DNA of 39,165 bases from an uncultured Pelagibacteraceae bacterium (GCA_902517495.1 CABYCO010000010.1:1-39165), one strand, 5' to 3'; shown: positions 25,600-34,238, numbered from the stretch's first letter. Made by a program: numbers and translations. Notes: generated from the letters alone by a model not told the origin.

Positions 25600-26763
25600 A
25601 TGAATAAAGTTTTTAAAATTGGATTAATAGGTTGTGGACATATTGCTGAAACATATTTTAGAGCTGAAAAATATTTTAATAATATAAAAATTATTAAATG
25701 TGCTGATATTAATGAGAAAGCTTCTAAGCGTTGTGCTTTAAATTTTGGAATAAAATCTGTAACTGTTAATGAGCTTCTTAAAGATAATGAAATAGAAATT
25801 ATTTTAAACCTTACAATTCCAAAAGCACATTATCAAATATCTAAAAAAGCTTTAATAAATGGAAAACATATTTATTCAGAAAAACCATTAGCAATAAATT
25901 TGAATGACGGAAAAAAATTATTAAAAATTTCAAAAAAGAAAAAATTATATTTAGGAAACGCTCCTGATACTTTTTTAGGAGGTGGAATTCAAAAATCTAA
26001 AGAATTAGTTGAAAAAAATATTATAGGAAATGTAAAATTAGGAAATGCAGTTTTTGCATTTCCTGGTATTCAATCCTACCATCCTAATCCTGAACCCTGG
26101 TTTACAAAAAAAGAGGGAGGTCCTGTTATCGATATGGGACCATATTATATTACTGCTTTAGTAAATCTTTTAGGACCAGCAAAAAAAGTTACAGGCACCA
26201 TCATTCAAGGCCAAAAATATAGAACTATTGGGATAGGACCAAAAAAAGGCAAGAAATTTAAGGTAGAATGTCCAACTACTTATTTATCTACAATTACTTT
26301 TAAAAATAACTCCGTTATAAGATTAACATTATCATTTGATGTTATAGCTCATCAAAGAAATCATATTGAATTATATGGAGAAAAAGGGTCAATGATAGTT
26401 CCAGATCCAAATATGTTCGGTGGATCAGTATTAACTTGCAATAAATTAGGCGATAACTGGAAAGAGTTTAAGACCTCAAAAATGCCATTAGGGAGGATTA
26501 ATATAAGAACACAAAGTTCAAGAGCTAATGAAACACCAACTAATGCAAACTATCGAGGCGTGGGGTTGTCAGAGATGGCATATTCGATTGAAAATAAAAG
26601 AAAACATTTGTGTAGTGGTGAAATTTCTCTTCATGTATTAGACATTATAACTTCTATTATGAAAGCGGCCAGGTCTGGCAAAATTCAATACATTAATACC
26701 TTTTGCGCAAAACCAAAAAAGTTTTCAAAATTAGATATCAAGAAATTACTAAAAAAAATATAA
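25600..26763 (+). CDS. Gfo/Idh/MocA-family oxidoreductase
   Basis: Third such enzyme in the window, 387 residues. Rossmann loop GLIGCGHIAETYF, SEKPLA with the catalytic Lys, and GGPVIDMGPYYITALVNLLGP in the C-terminal domain are typical of a subgroup with the YHPNPEPW motif. It is probably an NAD(P)-dependent dehydrogenase or isomer-interconverting enzyme for inositols or sugars. The ATG is 9 bp after iolD, with two bases before the next gene, so it is in the iolD operon. It is more Lys-rich and less conserved-looking than iolD. Confidence 0.84.
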   Translation: MNKVFKIGLIGCGHIAETYFRAEKYFNNIKIIKCADINEKASKRCALNFGIKSVTVNELLKDNEIEIILNLTIPKAHYQISKKALINGKHIYSEKPLAINLNDGKKLLKISKKKKLYLGNAPDTFLGGGIQKSKELVEKNIIGNVKLGNAVFAFPGIQSYHPNPEPWFTKKEGGPVIDMGPYYITALVNLLGPAKKVTGTIIQGQKYRTIGIGPKKGKKFKVECPTTYLSTITFKNNSVIRLTLSFDVIAHQRNHIELYGEKGSMIVPDPNMFGGSVLTCNKLGDNWKEFKTSKMPLGRINIRTQSSRANETPTNANYRGVGLSEMAYSIENKRKHLCSGEISLHVLDIITSIMKAARSGKIQYINTFCAKPKKFSKLDIKKLLKKI

Positions 26764-26764
26764 A

Positions 26765-27787
26765 ATGAAAAAACATATCGTAATTTCAGATCCATTTCCA
26801 AGAACATTAGATTTAATTTTTTCAAAAAAAAAACTTAAGGAATTAAAATCAAAATATAAGTTAATAACAGCTCCCAAGTTTAATAAAAAGGATTTTTATG
26901 AAAAAAATATTCATAAAGCCACTTTTATAATGGGCCAACCAGATCTTGACAAAAATCTTTTATCAAAAGCCACACAATTGAAATGTATTATAAATGTTGA
27001 AAGTAATTTTATGGATAATATTGACTATGAATATTGTTTTAAAAAAAAAATTGATGTCATAGCTACATCACCCGTATTTTCAAAGCCAGTTGCTGAAATA
27101 GCATTAGGTATGACTTTATCCATATTAAGAAACATCCATAATGCTCATTTCGATTTTGTAAGAGGAAAAGAAAAATATGGTTTAGAAAGTAATTTAAGTG
27201 CTTCTCTTTTAACAAATAAAAAAATTGGATTATTGGGGTTTGGAGATTTAGCAAAGGCGCTTTATCCTCTTTTACTACCCTTTACAAAAAATATAAATGT
27301 ATACGATCCCTGGGTACCTAACAAAATTATTAAAAAAGCTGGTTTTAAATCAATTAATCTAAGTAAAATGTTTAGCGATTGTGAGATTATTTATGTACTA
27401 GCAACAATCACAACTAAAAATAAAAATTTAATAGACAAAAAATTATTAAATAGAATGAGGTCGAAATCAGTTTTTGTTTTAATGAGTAGAGCAGCAATTG
27501 TTAATTTTGGGGATCTTAAAAAAAGAATTAAAAAAGGAGATATCTTTGTAGCAACGGATGTATTTCCTGAAGAGCCGGTTAAAAAAAATGATCCAATTAG
27601 AAAACTGAAAAATGTATTGTTTTCAGCTCATAGGGCGGGAGCTTTAGAACAGGCTTTTTTTGAAATGGGTGAAATTGTTCTAAAAGATATGAGCTTAATT
27701 TTAAAAAAAAAGGCTCCAAAATTCTGTAAAAGAGCTCGAAGCAAAACAGTAAATCTTTTAGCCTCAAAACCTGTTGCAATTAACTGA
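26765..27787 (+). CDS. D-isomer 2-hydroxyacid dehydrogenase-like protein
   Basis: Second member of this family here, 340 residues, Lys-rich and quite divergent. The cofactor loop is LLGFGDLAKALYPLL, followed by an Asp (YDPW); catalytic Arg in MSRAAIV, Glu in DVFPEEPV and His in SAHRAGA are kept. The N-terminal domain is poorly conserved. It is third in the iolD operon; the genes that follow encode the ABC importer 22 bp downstream and may be co-transcribed. The substrate is unknown, plausibly a hydroxy- or ketoacid from polyol breakdown. Confidence 0.8.
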   Translation: MKKHIVISDPFPRTLDLIFSKKKLKELKSKYKLITAPKFNKKDFYEKNIHKATFIMGQPDLDKNLLSKATQLKCIINVESNFMDNIDYEYCFKKKIDVIATSPVFSKPVAEIALGMTLSILRNIHNAHFDFVRGKEKYGLESNLSASLLTNKKIGLLGFGDLAKALYPLLLPFTKNINVYDPWVPNKIIKKAGFKSINLSKMFSDCEIIYVLATITTKNKNLIDKKLLNRMRSKSVFVLMSRAAIVNFGDLKKRIKKGDIFVATDVFPEEPVKKNDPIRKLKNVLFSAHRAGALEQAFFEMGEIVLKDMSLILKKKAPKFCKRARSKTVNLLASKPVAIN

Positions 27788-27809
27788 TTTTTTTATATTT
27801 TCATGATTT

Positions 27810-28559
27810 ATGTCATCAATTAACCAACTACTTCTCGAAGCAAAAAGTGTAACAAAGTACTTTGGAACCATAACGGCTCTTGAGAATGTAAATTTAAAGA
27901 TACATGCAGGAGAGTGCCTCGGTGTTGTGGGTGATAATGGGGCTGGAAAAACGACATTAATGAAGGTTTTATCTGGACTTTATAAACCAAGTTCTGGCTC
28001 ACTATATTTTGATGGTAAAAAGGAGATATTAGAAAGCCCAAAAGACTCTCAGGAGTTGGGTTTAGAAATGGTTTACCAGGATTTGGCTTTAGCGGGAAAT
28101 CTCCCTATTGGTGAAAATATTTTTTTGGGACGTGAGCCTACTAAAAATCTTGGTTTTATCAAGCTGCTAGATTTTAAGAAAATTAAAGAACTCACTGATG
28201 CTCATTTAGGTAAGTTAAAAATTAATGTAAAAAGTGCAGATCAAAAAGTCGAGGAACTTTCAGGGGGTCAAAGACAAGCGGTAGCCATAGCAAGATCTAC
28301 TGCGTTCAATGCAAAGGTAGTTATTATGGATGAACCCACAGCTGCTCTTGCTATTAAGGAAGTTGGAAAAGTTTTAGATTTAATTAATAGCTTAAAAAAA
28401 ACTGGAGTAGGTGTAATTGTAATAAGCCATAGAATGGATGATATATTTGCTGTATGTGATCGTGTGATGGCTTTATTTCAAGGAACTAATTTTGCTGAAT
28501 CAGAATTATCAAAAACTTCTAGAGACGAAGTAATTGGTTGGATCATGGGAAAAAAATAA
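27810..28559 (+). CDS. Sugar/polyol ABC transporter ATP-binding protein (FrcA-like)
   Basis: Single nucleotide-binding domain of 249 residues. Walker A GDNGAGKTT (41-49), signature LSGGQRQAVAIARS, Walker B VVIMDEPTAAL and the switch His in VISHRMDD are all intact. The sequence belongs with ribose/fructose-type (CUT2) importers, but it has one domain like FrcA instead of the fused double ATPase of RbsA, so it must work as a homodimer. The permease and binding protein follow directly. Confidence 0.9.
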   Translation: MSSINQLLLEAKSVTKYFGTITALENVNLKIHAGECLGVVGDNGAGKTTLMKVLSGLYKPSSGSLYFDGKKEILESPKDSQELGLEMVYQDLALAGNLPIGENIFLGREPTKNLGFIKLLDFKKIKELTDAHLGKLKINVKSADQKVEELSGGQRQAVAIARSTAFNAKVVIMDEPTAALAIKEVGKVLDLINSLKKTGVGVIVISHRMDDIFAVCDRVMALFQGTNFAESELSKTSRDEVIGWIMGKK

Positions 28560-28561
28560 TT

Positions 28562-29575
28562 ATGGATAATAAAGATCAAGAAAAAGATTCACTATATTTA
28601 AAATTAATTCCATACTTTGATAGATATGGAATTTTATTATTATTACTTATAATGATAGTGGTAATGCATTTCTTGCAACCAGATGTTTTTTTGTCGTGGA
28701 GAAATGTAACCAACGTATTTAAACAAATATCTTGGCAATCTATGCTTGCCTTAGGTGTTTTCATGGTGATTGTAACCGCAGGTATTGACCTTTCAGTTGG
28801 TTCTATAATGATGTTGTCATTGATGATATTGGCAATTGTAGCAAAAGCAGGAGCCCCATGGTTTGTTGTTGCTATGACACCACTTATAGCAGGATTAATA
28901 TGTGGACTAATAAATGGTCTTGGAATTACTATTTTGCGGATGCCTCATCCTTTCATAATGACACTAGGTACATTATATATATTTAGAGGTACTGGAAATT
29001 TAATTTCAGGTGGAACACCAATAAGTGGCTTTACCGATGAAGTAAGATATCTTGGACATGGACGGATAGATTTAACTTGGTTAGGTCTCGAAAAATCTCA
29101 GTACCTTCCAGTGAGTTTAGTTCTTATTGCAATTGTATACATAATTTTCTGGGTTTTCATGAATCATACTAGAACTGGTAAATGGATTTATGCTATTGGA
29201 GGTAACCCGAGTGCAGCGAGGGCATCGGGCGTAAATGTAAATAAAATATTAGTAATTGTTTACTCTTTATGCGGATTTTTATCAGGTATTGGAGCATTAA
29301 TTTTAGCAGGAAGAACAGACTCTGGTTATCCGAATGCTGGATTACAATCAGAATTAGATGCTATTGCAGCCTGCATAATTGGTGGAGCAAGTTTTTTTGG
29401 TGGAAGGGGTACAGTGCTTGGAGTATTTGCTGGCGTAATGATTATGGGTATTTTAAGAAATGGCCTAAACCTTATGGATGTGAGCTCGTTTTGGCAACAA
29501 GTCTTAATTGGTTCTATAATAGTATTAGCTGTATATATAGACGTGCTAAGAAGAGATCTTGGAACAAGAAAATAA
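28562..29575 (+). CDS. Ribose/inositol-type ABC transporter permease
   Basis: Inner-membrane permease of the BPD_transp_2 (RbsC/FrcB) family, 337 residues with about eight to ten membrane segments. Family motifs are GIDLSVGSIMMLS, GLINGLGITILRMPHPFIMTLGT, RGTGNLISGG and IGGASFFGGRGTVLG. The frame is open from 28538 inside the ATPase gene; the ATG at 28562, two bases after the ATPase stop, gives the more usual N-terminus. A promoter for the binding-protein gene lies just after its end. Confidence 0.9.
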   Translation: MDNKDQEKDSLYLKLIPYFDRYGILLLLLIMIVVMHFLQPDVFLSWRNVTNVFKQISWQSMLALGVFMVIVTAGIDLSVGSIMMLSLMILAIVAKAGAPWFVVAMTPLIAGLICGLINGLGITILRMPHPFIMTLGTLYIFRGTGNLISGGTPISGFTDEVRYLGHGRIDLTWLGLEKSQYLPVSLVLIAIVYIIFWVFMNHTRTGKWIYAIGGNPSAARASGVNVNKILVIVYSLCGFLSGIGALILAGRTDSGYPNAGLQSELDAIAACIIGGASFFGGRGTVLGVFAGVMIMGILRNGLNLMDVSSFWQQVLIGSIIVLAVYIDVLRRDLGTRK

Positions 29576-29587
29576 TACACGTATTAG

Positions 29588-29616
29588 TTGAGCTAAAAAA
29601 TAGTGTCTTTTATAAA
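29588..29616 (+). promoter_or_regulatory. Promoter of the ribose-type binding-protein gene
   Basis: TTGAGC (29588-29593), a 17-bp spacer and TATAAA (29611-29616) lie in the 104-bp gap after the permease gene. Transcription from about 29623 would let the binding protein be made in excess over the membrane parts. Confidence 0.55.
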
Positions 29617-29652
29617 CAGTTGAATTTTTATTAAAAATTTAATTAAATTAAT

Positions 29653-29673
29653 CTTTAATAATTATTAAAGGGG
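29653..29673 (+). promoter_or_regulatory. 18-bp palindrome abutting a strong ribosome binding site
   Basis: CTTTAATAATTATTAAAG (29653-29670) is a perfect palindrome whose right end runs into the AAAGGGG Shine-Dalgarno (29667-29673), 6 bases before the ATG at 29680. As RNA it could fold a weak hairpin against the ribosome site; as DNA it could be an operator. Confidence 0.5.
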
Positions 29674-29679
29674 AAATTT

Positions 29680-30612
29680 ATGAGAGAACTAATGAGAAAA
29701 GTTGTTGTATTTTTTTCAACAATTTTTTTATTAACAACTATGGCGTCAGTATCTTTTGCTGATGGTCACGGTAAAAAAATCCTATTTAGCATCAAAGGTC
29801 CTGGTTCAGGAAACCCATTTTGGGCTTCTGTAACTAAAGGTGCTGAAGAAGAGGCAAAAAAACTAGGTGTTAAATTAATTTTAATTGCACCTCCACAAGA
29901 AGGTGATGTTCAGGCACAAATTAACCAAGTAGAAGACCAACTTGCAAAAGGTGTTGATGCTTTAGCACTTGCTCCAGGAGATCCAAATGCTTTTGCTCCA
30001 ATCGTAGATGACGCGATTAAAAGCGGAGTTCCAGTTGTGTTTGTTGACACTAAAGGAATTAACGAAGGCGTAACTTTTATTGGAACAAATAATATGAATG
30101 GTGCAGAATTAGCTGCTAAATTTATATGTGATAAAACTCCAAAAGGTTCAGATGTTGCAATTCTTACAGGAATTGAATCTCAATCAACTGCATTATTAAG
30201 AAGAGATGGTGCAATTAAAGGATTTAAAAATTGTGGATTAAATCTTGTTGCTACACAAACTGCAGAGTGGGATACAGCAAAAGGAAGATCTGTAACAGAG
30301 TCAATCATACTAAAAAATCCAAATATCAAAGCAATATTTGCTTCTAATGACAATATGGGATTAGGTGCTATGCAAGCTTTAAAAGATGCTGACATGAATG
30401 ATGTAATTGTTGTTGGTTTTGATGCAACTCCTGATGCAGCTACGAGTATTTTGAAAGGTGAAATGACTGCAACGATTGCTCAGTTCTCATACAACATGGG
30501 TGCTTATGGTGTTAAGTACGCTCTTGAGTTAGCTAACGGTGGAAGTATTGATATAAACATCGACACTGGAACACAATTAGTAACTACTGCAAACGCTAAC
30601 GATTTTAAATAA
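29680..30612 (+). CDS. Periplasmic sugar/polyol-binding protein (ribose/inositol type)
   Basis: 310-residue Peripla_BP_4 protein with a signal peptide (basic MRELMRK, hydrophobic core, cleavage likely after Ala27 in VSFA/DGHGKK). The mature part shows the cluster B binding-protein pattern: GPGSGNPFWASVTKGAEEEAKKLG, ALAPGDPNAFAPIVDDAI, GVPVVFVDT, IGTNN, IFASNDNMGLGAMQAL and VVGFDATPDA. Likely ligands are myo-inositol, ribose or another pentose/polyol; the neighbouring Iol enzymes favour inositol. It has its own promoter and strong Shine-Dalgarno, and is closed by a textbook terminator, all in line with high expression. Confidence 0.91.
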   Translation: MRELMRKVVVFFSTIFLLTTMASVSFADGHGKKILFSIKGPGSGNPFWASVTKGAEEEAKKLGVKLILIAPPQEGDVQAQINQVEDQLAKGVDALALAPGDPNAFAPIVDDAIKSGVPVVFVDTKGINEGVTFIGTNNMNGAELAAKFICDKTPKGSDVAILTGIESQSTALLRRDGAIKGFKNCGLNLVATQTAEWDTAKGRSVTESIILKNPNIKAIFASNDNMGLGAMQALKDADMNDVIVVGFDATPDAATSILKGEMTATIAQFSYNMGAYGVKYALELANGGSIDINIDTGTQLVTTANANDFK

Positions 30613-30635
30613 TCTTTAGTTTTAAAGAACAATTT

Positions 30636-30668
30636 AAAGGGTGGAATTTTATTCCACCCTTTTTTTTT
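30636..30668 (+). terminator. Intrinsic terminator after the ribose-type binding protein
   Basis: Arms AAAGGGTGGAAT (30636-30647) and ATTCCACCCTTT (30651-30662) pair perfectly over 12 bp with a 3-nt loop and end in nine T (30660-30668). Confidence 0.93.
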
Positions 30669-30674
30669 ATGTAT

Positions 30675-30680
30675 TATAAT
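30675..30680 (+). promoter_or_regulatory. Perfect -10 box of fucU-like gene, leaderless arrangement
   Basis: TATAAT ends 6 bp before the ATG at 30687, so RNA would begin at about the A of the ATG. The -35 position falls within the preceding terminator stem and has no good hexamer. No Shine-Dalgarno is present. Confidence 0.55.
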
Positions 30681-30686
30681 CTCTAA

Positions 30687-31148
30687 ATGTTAATTAATAT
30701 TAATCCCGTATTAAGCCCTGAATTACTCTTTCACCTGCGATCAATGGGTCATGGAGAAAAATTAATTTTAGCAGATGCAAATTTTCCATCAAACTCTACA
30801 AATAATAAAGTAATTCGATTAGATGGAGTAAATATTAAAGATGCTGCGACTGCCATATTATCTGTATTTCCATTAGATAGTTTTGTTGTGTCTCAAGGTG
30901 AATCTCCAGCTCTTAGAATGGAGGTCGACAACAAACCAGACGAATTAACTGAGACACATAAAGAATTTATTGAAGCAGTAAAATTAGTCTCAGGAGAACA
31001 TTGGAAAGTTGGATCAATTTCAAGACAAGATTTTTATGAGGAAGCAAAGAAAGCTTATTGCATAGTAACTACTACAGATGCTAGGCCATTTGGATGTTTT
31101 ATAATTACTAAGGGTGTTATTTTACCAGATGGAAAAGTCTGGACCTAA
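30687..31148 (+). CDS. RbsD/FucU-family sugar mutarotase
   Basis: 153-residue sugar mutarotase that interconverts anomers or ring forms of fucose, ribose or related sugars. The family motif MGHGEKLILADANFP (19-33) has the catalytic His, and the C-terminal TTDARPFGCFIITKGV matches the FucU ending (TGETRPYxN). This fits FucU slightly better than RbsD, although the next gene is ribokinase-like. It is likely translated from a leaderless mRNA, and the ribokinase gene follows after 3 nt. Confidence 0.87.
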   Translation: MLININPVLSPELLFHLRSMGHGEKLILADANFPSNSTNNKVIRLDGVNIKDAATAILSVFPLDSFVVSQGESPALRMEVDNKPDELTETHKEFIEAVKLVSGEHWKVGSISRQDFYEEAKKAYCIVTTTDARPFGCFIITKGVILPDGKVWT

Positions 31149-31151
31149 AAA

Positions 31152-32066
31152 ATGAAATCCATTTGTGTTTTTGGTGTTTTTGTAGCTGACCTTTGTTTTG
31201 TCGCTGATGCAATTCCTGAAAAAGGACAAACTATTTTAGGTAATAAACATATTGTTGGTCCTGGTGGAAAAGGATCAAACCAAGCGATAGCTGCAGCTAG
31301 ACTTGGAGGTAAAGTAAATTTTATAACAAAGGTTGGAAATGACCAAAATGCAAATATGGCACTAAACCTCTACAAGGAAGTAGGTATAAATACAGACTCA
31401 ATAATTCAAGATGAAAATCAGTTAACAGGTGTAGCAGGTATAATGATAAACGAAAAAACTGGAGACAACGCTATAAACATTGTACCAGGTGCAGCTGGTT
31501 CTTTAACTAATAAAGATATTGATAAAAATATAAGTTTTATTGAAAATTCAGAAATTTTCTTAACTCAGTTAGAGACACCTTATGAAGTAACTAGTTATGC
31601 ACTTCAAAAAGCTAAAGAAACAGGTTCAATAACTATTTTCAATCCAGCACCTGCGTCAAATATCAATGAGAGTGATTTTAAATGTATGGATTATTTTACA
31701 CCCAATGAAACAGAAGCAAGTTTTTATCTAAAGAAAAATGTTGAAAGCAAAACAGAAATTGAAGAAGCTGCAAAAAATTTTCTAAATAAAGGAGTTAAAA
31801 ATATTATTATAACTCTAGGCTCAAAAGGAGTTTATTTTGCAAGCTTATCTGAAAGTTATTTTCTAGATGCCTTTAATTTGAAAGATAAAGTTATTGATAC
31901 AACAGGAGCAGGGGATGCATTTAATGGAGCTTTTGCATATGCCTTGTCTAAAAATCATAAAGATAAAGATGCTTTAGAATTTGCAAATAAGGTTGCGGGT
32001 ATTTCAACCACTAGGGTTGGGGCAGCCAATGCAATGCCTAAACTTAAAGAAGTAGAAGACTATTAG
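31152..32066 (+). CDS. Ribokinase-like PfkB-family sugar kinase
   Basis: Cytoplasmic sugar kinase, 304 residues. PfkB signature 1 is GPGGKGSNQAIAAARLGG (about 37-54) and signature 2 is DTTGAGDAFNGAFAYAL with the catalytic Asp; the NPAPA and TPNETEA blocks are those of ribokinase. With the mutarotase before it, phosphorylation of ribose or a similar pentose is likely. A function as IolC (5-keto-2-deoxygluconate kinase) cannot be fully excluded but the motifs favour ribokinase. Its stop abuts the stop of the convergent dehydratase-like gene. Confidence 0.87.
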   Translation: MKSICVFGVFVADLCFVADAIPEKGQTILGNKHIVGPGGKGSNQAIAAARLGGKVNFITKVGNDQNANMALNLYKEVGINTDSIIQDENQLTGVAGIMINEKTGDNAINIVPGAAGSLTNKDIDKNISFIENSEIFLTQLETPYEVTSYALQKAKETGSITIFNPAPASNINESDFKCMDYFTPNETEASFYLKKNVESKTEIEEAAKNFLNKGVKNIIITLGSKGVYFASLSESYFLDAFNLKDKVIDTTGAGDAFNGAFAYALSKNHKDKDALEFANKVAGISTTRVGAANAMPKLKEVEDY

Positions 32067-33242
32067 TTATTCTATAATTTTAAAATCAGACTTATATTTA
32101 TCAGTAATTGTTAAACCAAGACCAGGTTTATTATCATCTAAATCTATATATCCGTTTTTAGGAGCAGGATCACCTTCAAAAATGTAATAGAATAATTCAT
32201 TACCTATTTCTACATCATGGACTGGAAAAAACTCTGAAATTGGACAATTGAAATTAGACATTGTTAAATGATAATTATGCATTTGACCAGCATGAGGAAT
32301 GACTGGAACTTGATACGCTTCTGCTAAAGCATTTATTTTATTTGCAATTGTAAAACCACCAACTCTATTATTATCATATTGAATATAGCTGACTGCTTTA
32401 ATATCCAACAATTGTTTAAATCCAAACAGGTTAAATTCATGTTCCCCTCCAGAAATTGGAATTGCGTTCATGTTATTTAATTCTGCATAGCCATGAATAT
32501 CATCTGCTATTACAGGTTCTTCTAACCATCTAGGGTTAAATTTTACTAATTTAGGGATCATCCTTTTTGCATAATCTAAGTTCCAACCCATATAACATTC
32601 CATCATTAGGTCTGTATCATATCCAATAACTTCTCTAACTGCTTCAGCTAGCTCAATATTTTTTTTCATACCTTCAGGTCCATCTTTTGGCCCCCACCCA
32701 AATCTCATTTTAAACATTTTAAAACCTTGCTTAACATAGCTTTCAGCTTCTTTTTGCAAATCCTTAATTGGTTGGCTGTAAAGTTTAGATGCGTAAACAG
32801 GTATCTTTTCTTTAGTTCGTCCACCTAATAGTTTAAAAACAGGTTTGTTTGTAACTTTTCCCATTATGTCCCAGAGCGCAATATCAATTGCAGAAATAGC
32901 TACCATCCCCAATCCTCTTCTTCCCCATGCATGAGTTCTTCTATACATTTTTTCCCAAATATAAGAATAATCAAAAGGATCTTCACCTACTACTAACGGT
33001 GTTAAATAAGTATCGATTGTTTTTTTTACCAATTGAGGTGCAAGTGCTGCATTTCCAATTCCAATAATTCCATCATCAGTTTCAATTTCACATATTAACC
33101 ATTCATGAAATCTAAATGATCCCATTGCATCTGATTTTTCAAACAAAAGGTCTGAAGCATTTGTGCAAAAATTATTTTGGGGAGGAACTGTTTTACCGTT
33201 CCATTGATATACTTTGGTGCGTATACTTTTTATTTTAGACAT
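32067..33242 (-). CDS. Enolase-superfamily sugar-acid dehydratase (L-rhamnonate dehydratase-like)
   Basis: Mandelate racemase/muconate lactonizing-type enzyme, 391 residues. The block [20 protein letters not shown] (101-120), the [14 protein letters not shown] segment, SGGEHEF (264-270), VIPHAG (314-319) and FNCPISEFF resemble L-rhamnonate dehydratase more than other subgroups. Likely ligands are Glu241/242 and Glu267; the usual first metal Asp is Glu215 here (LMMECYMGW). It would dehydrate an aldonate to a 2-keto-3-deoxy acid. It is the second gene after the PdxA-like dehydrogenase, no gap, and points toward the convergent ribokinase gene. Exact sugar acid unknown. Confidence 0.82.
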   Translation of the reverse strand: MSKIKSIRTKVYQWNGKTVPPQNNFCTNASDLLFEKSDAMGSFRFHEWLICEIETDDGIIGIGNAALAPQLVKKTIDTYLTPLVVGEDPFDYSYIWEKMYRRTHAWGRRGLGMVAISAIDIALWDIMGKVTNKPVFKLLGGRTKEKIPVYASKLYSQPIKDLQKEAESYVKQGFKMFKMRFGWGPKDGPEGMKKNIELAEAVREVIGYDTDLMMECYMGWNLDYAKRMIPKLVKFNPRWLEEPVIADDIHGYAELNNMNAIPISGGEHEFNLFGFKQLLDIKAVSYIQYDNNRVGGFTIANKINALAEAYQVPVIPHAGQMHNYHLTMSNFNCPISEFFPVHDVEIGNELFYYIFEGDPAPKNGYIDLDDNKPGLGLTITDKYKSDFKIIE

Positions 33243-34238
33243 TTAATTGTTTTTATTTTGTGCCATTGTTAATGCAATTTTGAATGAATTCAAAGTAGGT
33301 TCTAAATTTGCCTTATTTTTTCCAGCAATATCAAATGCAGTTCCATGAGCAGGAGTGGTTATAGGGACTGGCAAACCTCCTTGTACAGTTACCCCTCGAT
33401 CAAATCCAAATGCTTTTAAACCTGATTGTAAAGCATCATGATACATACCAACAATACAATCATGATTTCCATTTTTATAAGCAGTGATAAAAGAAGTGTC
33501 ACATGGCAAAGGTCCATCAGCATTAATACCTAATTTTTTTGCCTCTTCTATTGCAGGTATAATTTCATCTTTTTCCTCTGTTCCAAATTCAGCGTGAGGG
33601 TTTAGTGCTTGGACTGCTACTCTTGGACTTTTAATACCATTTAATTTCATAGCTTCATTTATAAGTTTAATTGGCTTAATAATTTTGTCCTTTTTTACAT
33701 GTTCAGGAACTTCTTTTATTGGAATATGCGATGATACCCTTGCTGTCCAAAAATTATCAATAACATTAAACTCGCAAAAAAAATTTTTTACCTCTAACTT
33801 TTCAGCCATTAAATGTAATTCATCAGAATATTTATTTCCTCCAAGTTTAAGGCTTGTTTTGTTAAATGGTCCAAAGTTTATTGCATGAATTTTATTTTCT
33901 TTAGCAAGATCTAACGCTAAATTTAACGAAGCTAAAACGCTTTCTCCTGCCTCTTTAGAGCACTCAGATAATTTATAGTTATGATTTTTACCTTTAGAGA
34001 TATCTAGAAAAAATTTACTATCTTTTGTAAAATCAATATTATCAAAATCTTCTACAAAATTTAAATTATGTGATTTGCCTGAAATTTTATTCCCACTCTC
34101 TAATATGTTTTTTTCACCAATGATAATTACATTAGCTTTGTTAGTGATTTCCTCTGATAATAGTTTTGAGACCAATTCAGGTCCTATACCAGAAGGATCC
34201 CCTAAAAGAACTGCTATGTTAATTTTATTTTGAGCCAT
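33243..34238 (-). CDS. PdxA-family 4-phospho-hydroxyacid dehydrogenase (PdxA2-like)
   Basis: 331-residue PdxA-fold NAD-dependent dehydrogenase. Family motifs are LLGDPSGIGPEL (11-22), NFGPFNKTSL, metal His171 (VSSHIPI), His215 (LNPHAEF, canonical NPHAGE), His267 (GMYHDAL, canonical YHDQ) and TPAHGTAFDIAGK. Departures from the biosynthetic consensus and the catabolic neighbours suggest a PdxA2-type enzyme acting on a threonate- or erythronate-4-phosphate-like acid instead of pyridoxal synthesis. The DUF1537 kinase that usually partners PdxA2 is not in the window. It leads a two-gene operon with the dehydratase and is divergent from tctC (71 bp). Confidence 0.82.
   Translation of the reverse strand: MAQNKINIAVLLGDPSGIGPELVSKLLSEEITNKANVIIIGEKNILESGNKISGKSHNLNFVEDFDNIDFTKDSKFFLDISKGKNHNYKLSECSKEAGESVLASLNLALDLAKENKIHAINFGPFNKTSLKLGGNKYSDELHLMAEKLEVKNFFCEFNVIDNFWTARVSSHIPIKEVPEHVKKDKIIKPIKLINEAMKLNGIKSPRVAVQALNPHAEFGTEEKDEIIPAIEEAKKLGINADGPLPCDTSFITAYKNGNHDCIVGMYHDALQSGLKAFGFDRGVTVQGGLPVPITTPAHGTAFDIAGKNKANLEPTLNSFKIALTMAQNKNN

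Noticed and set aside
29269-29634. 121-residue frame overlapping the end of the permease gene
   Set aside because: Out-of-frame reading of conserved permease sequence, rich in Trp and Cys, as expected of a shadow frame.
31152-32066. Assigning the PfkB kinase as IolC to complete inositol breakdown
   Set aside because: Motifs and the adjacent RbsD/FucU gene favour ribokinase; no C-terminal IolC/IolJ-type fusion domain.
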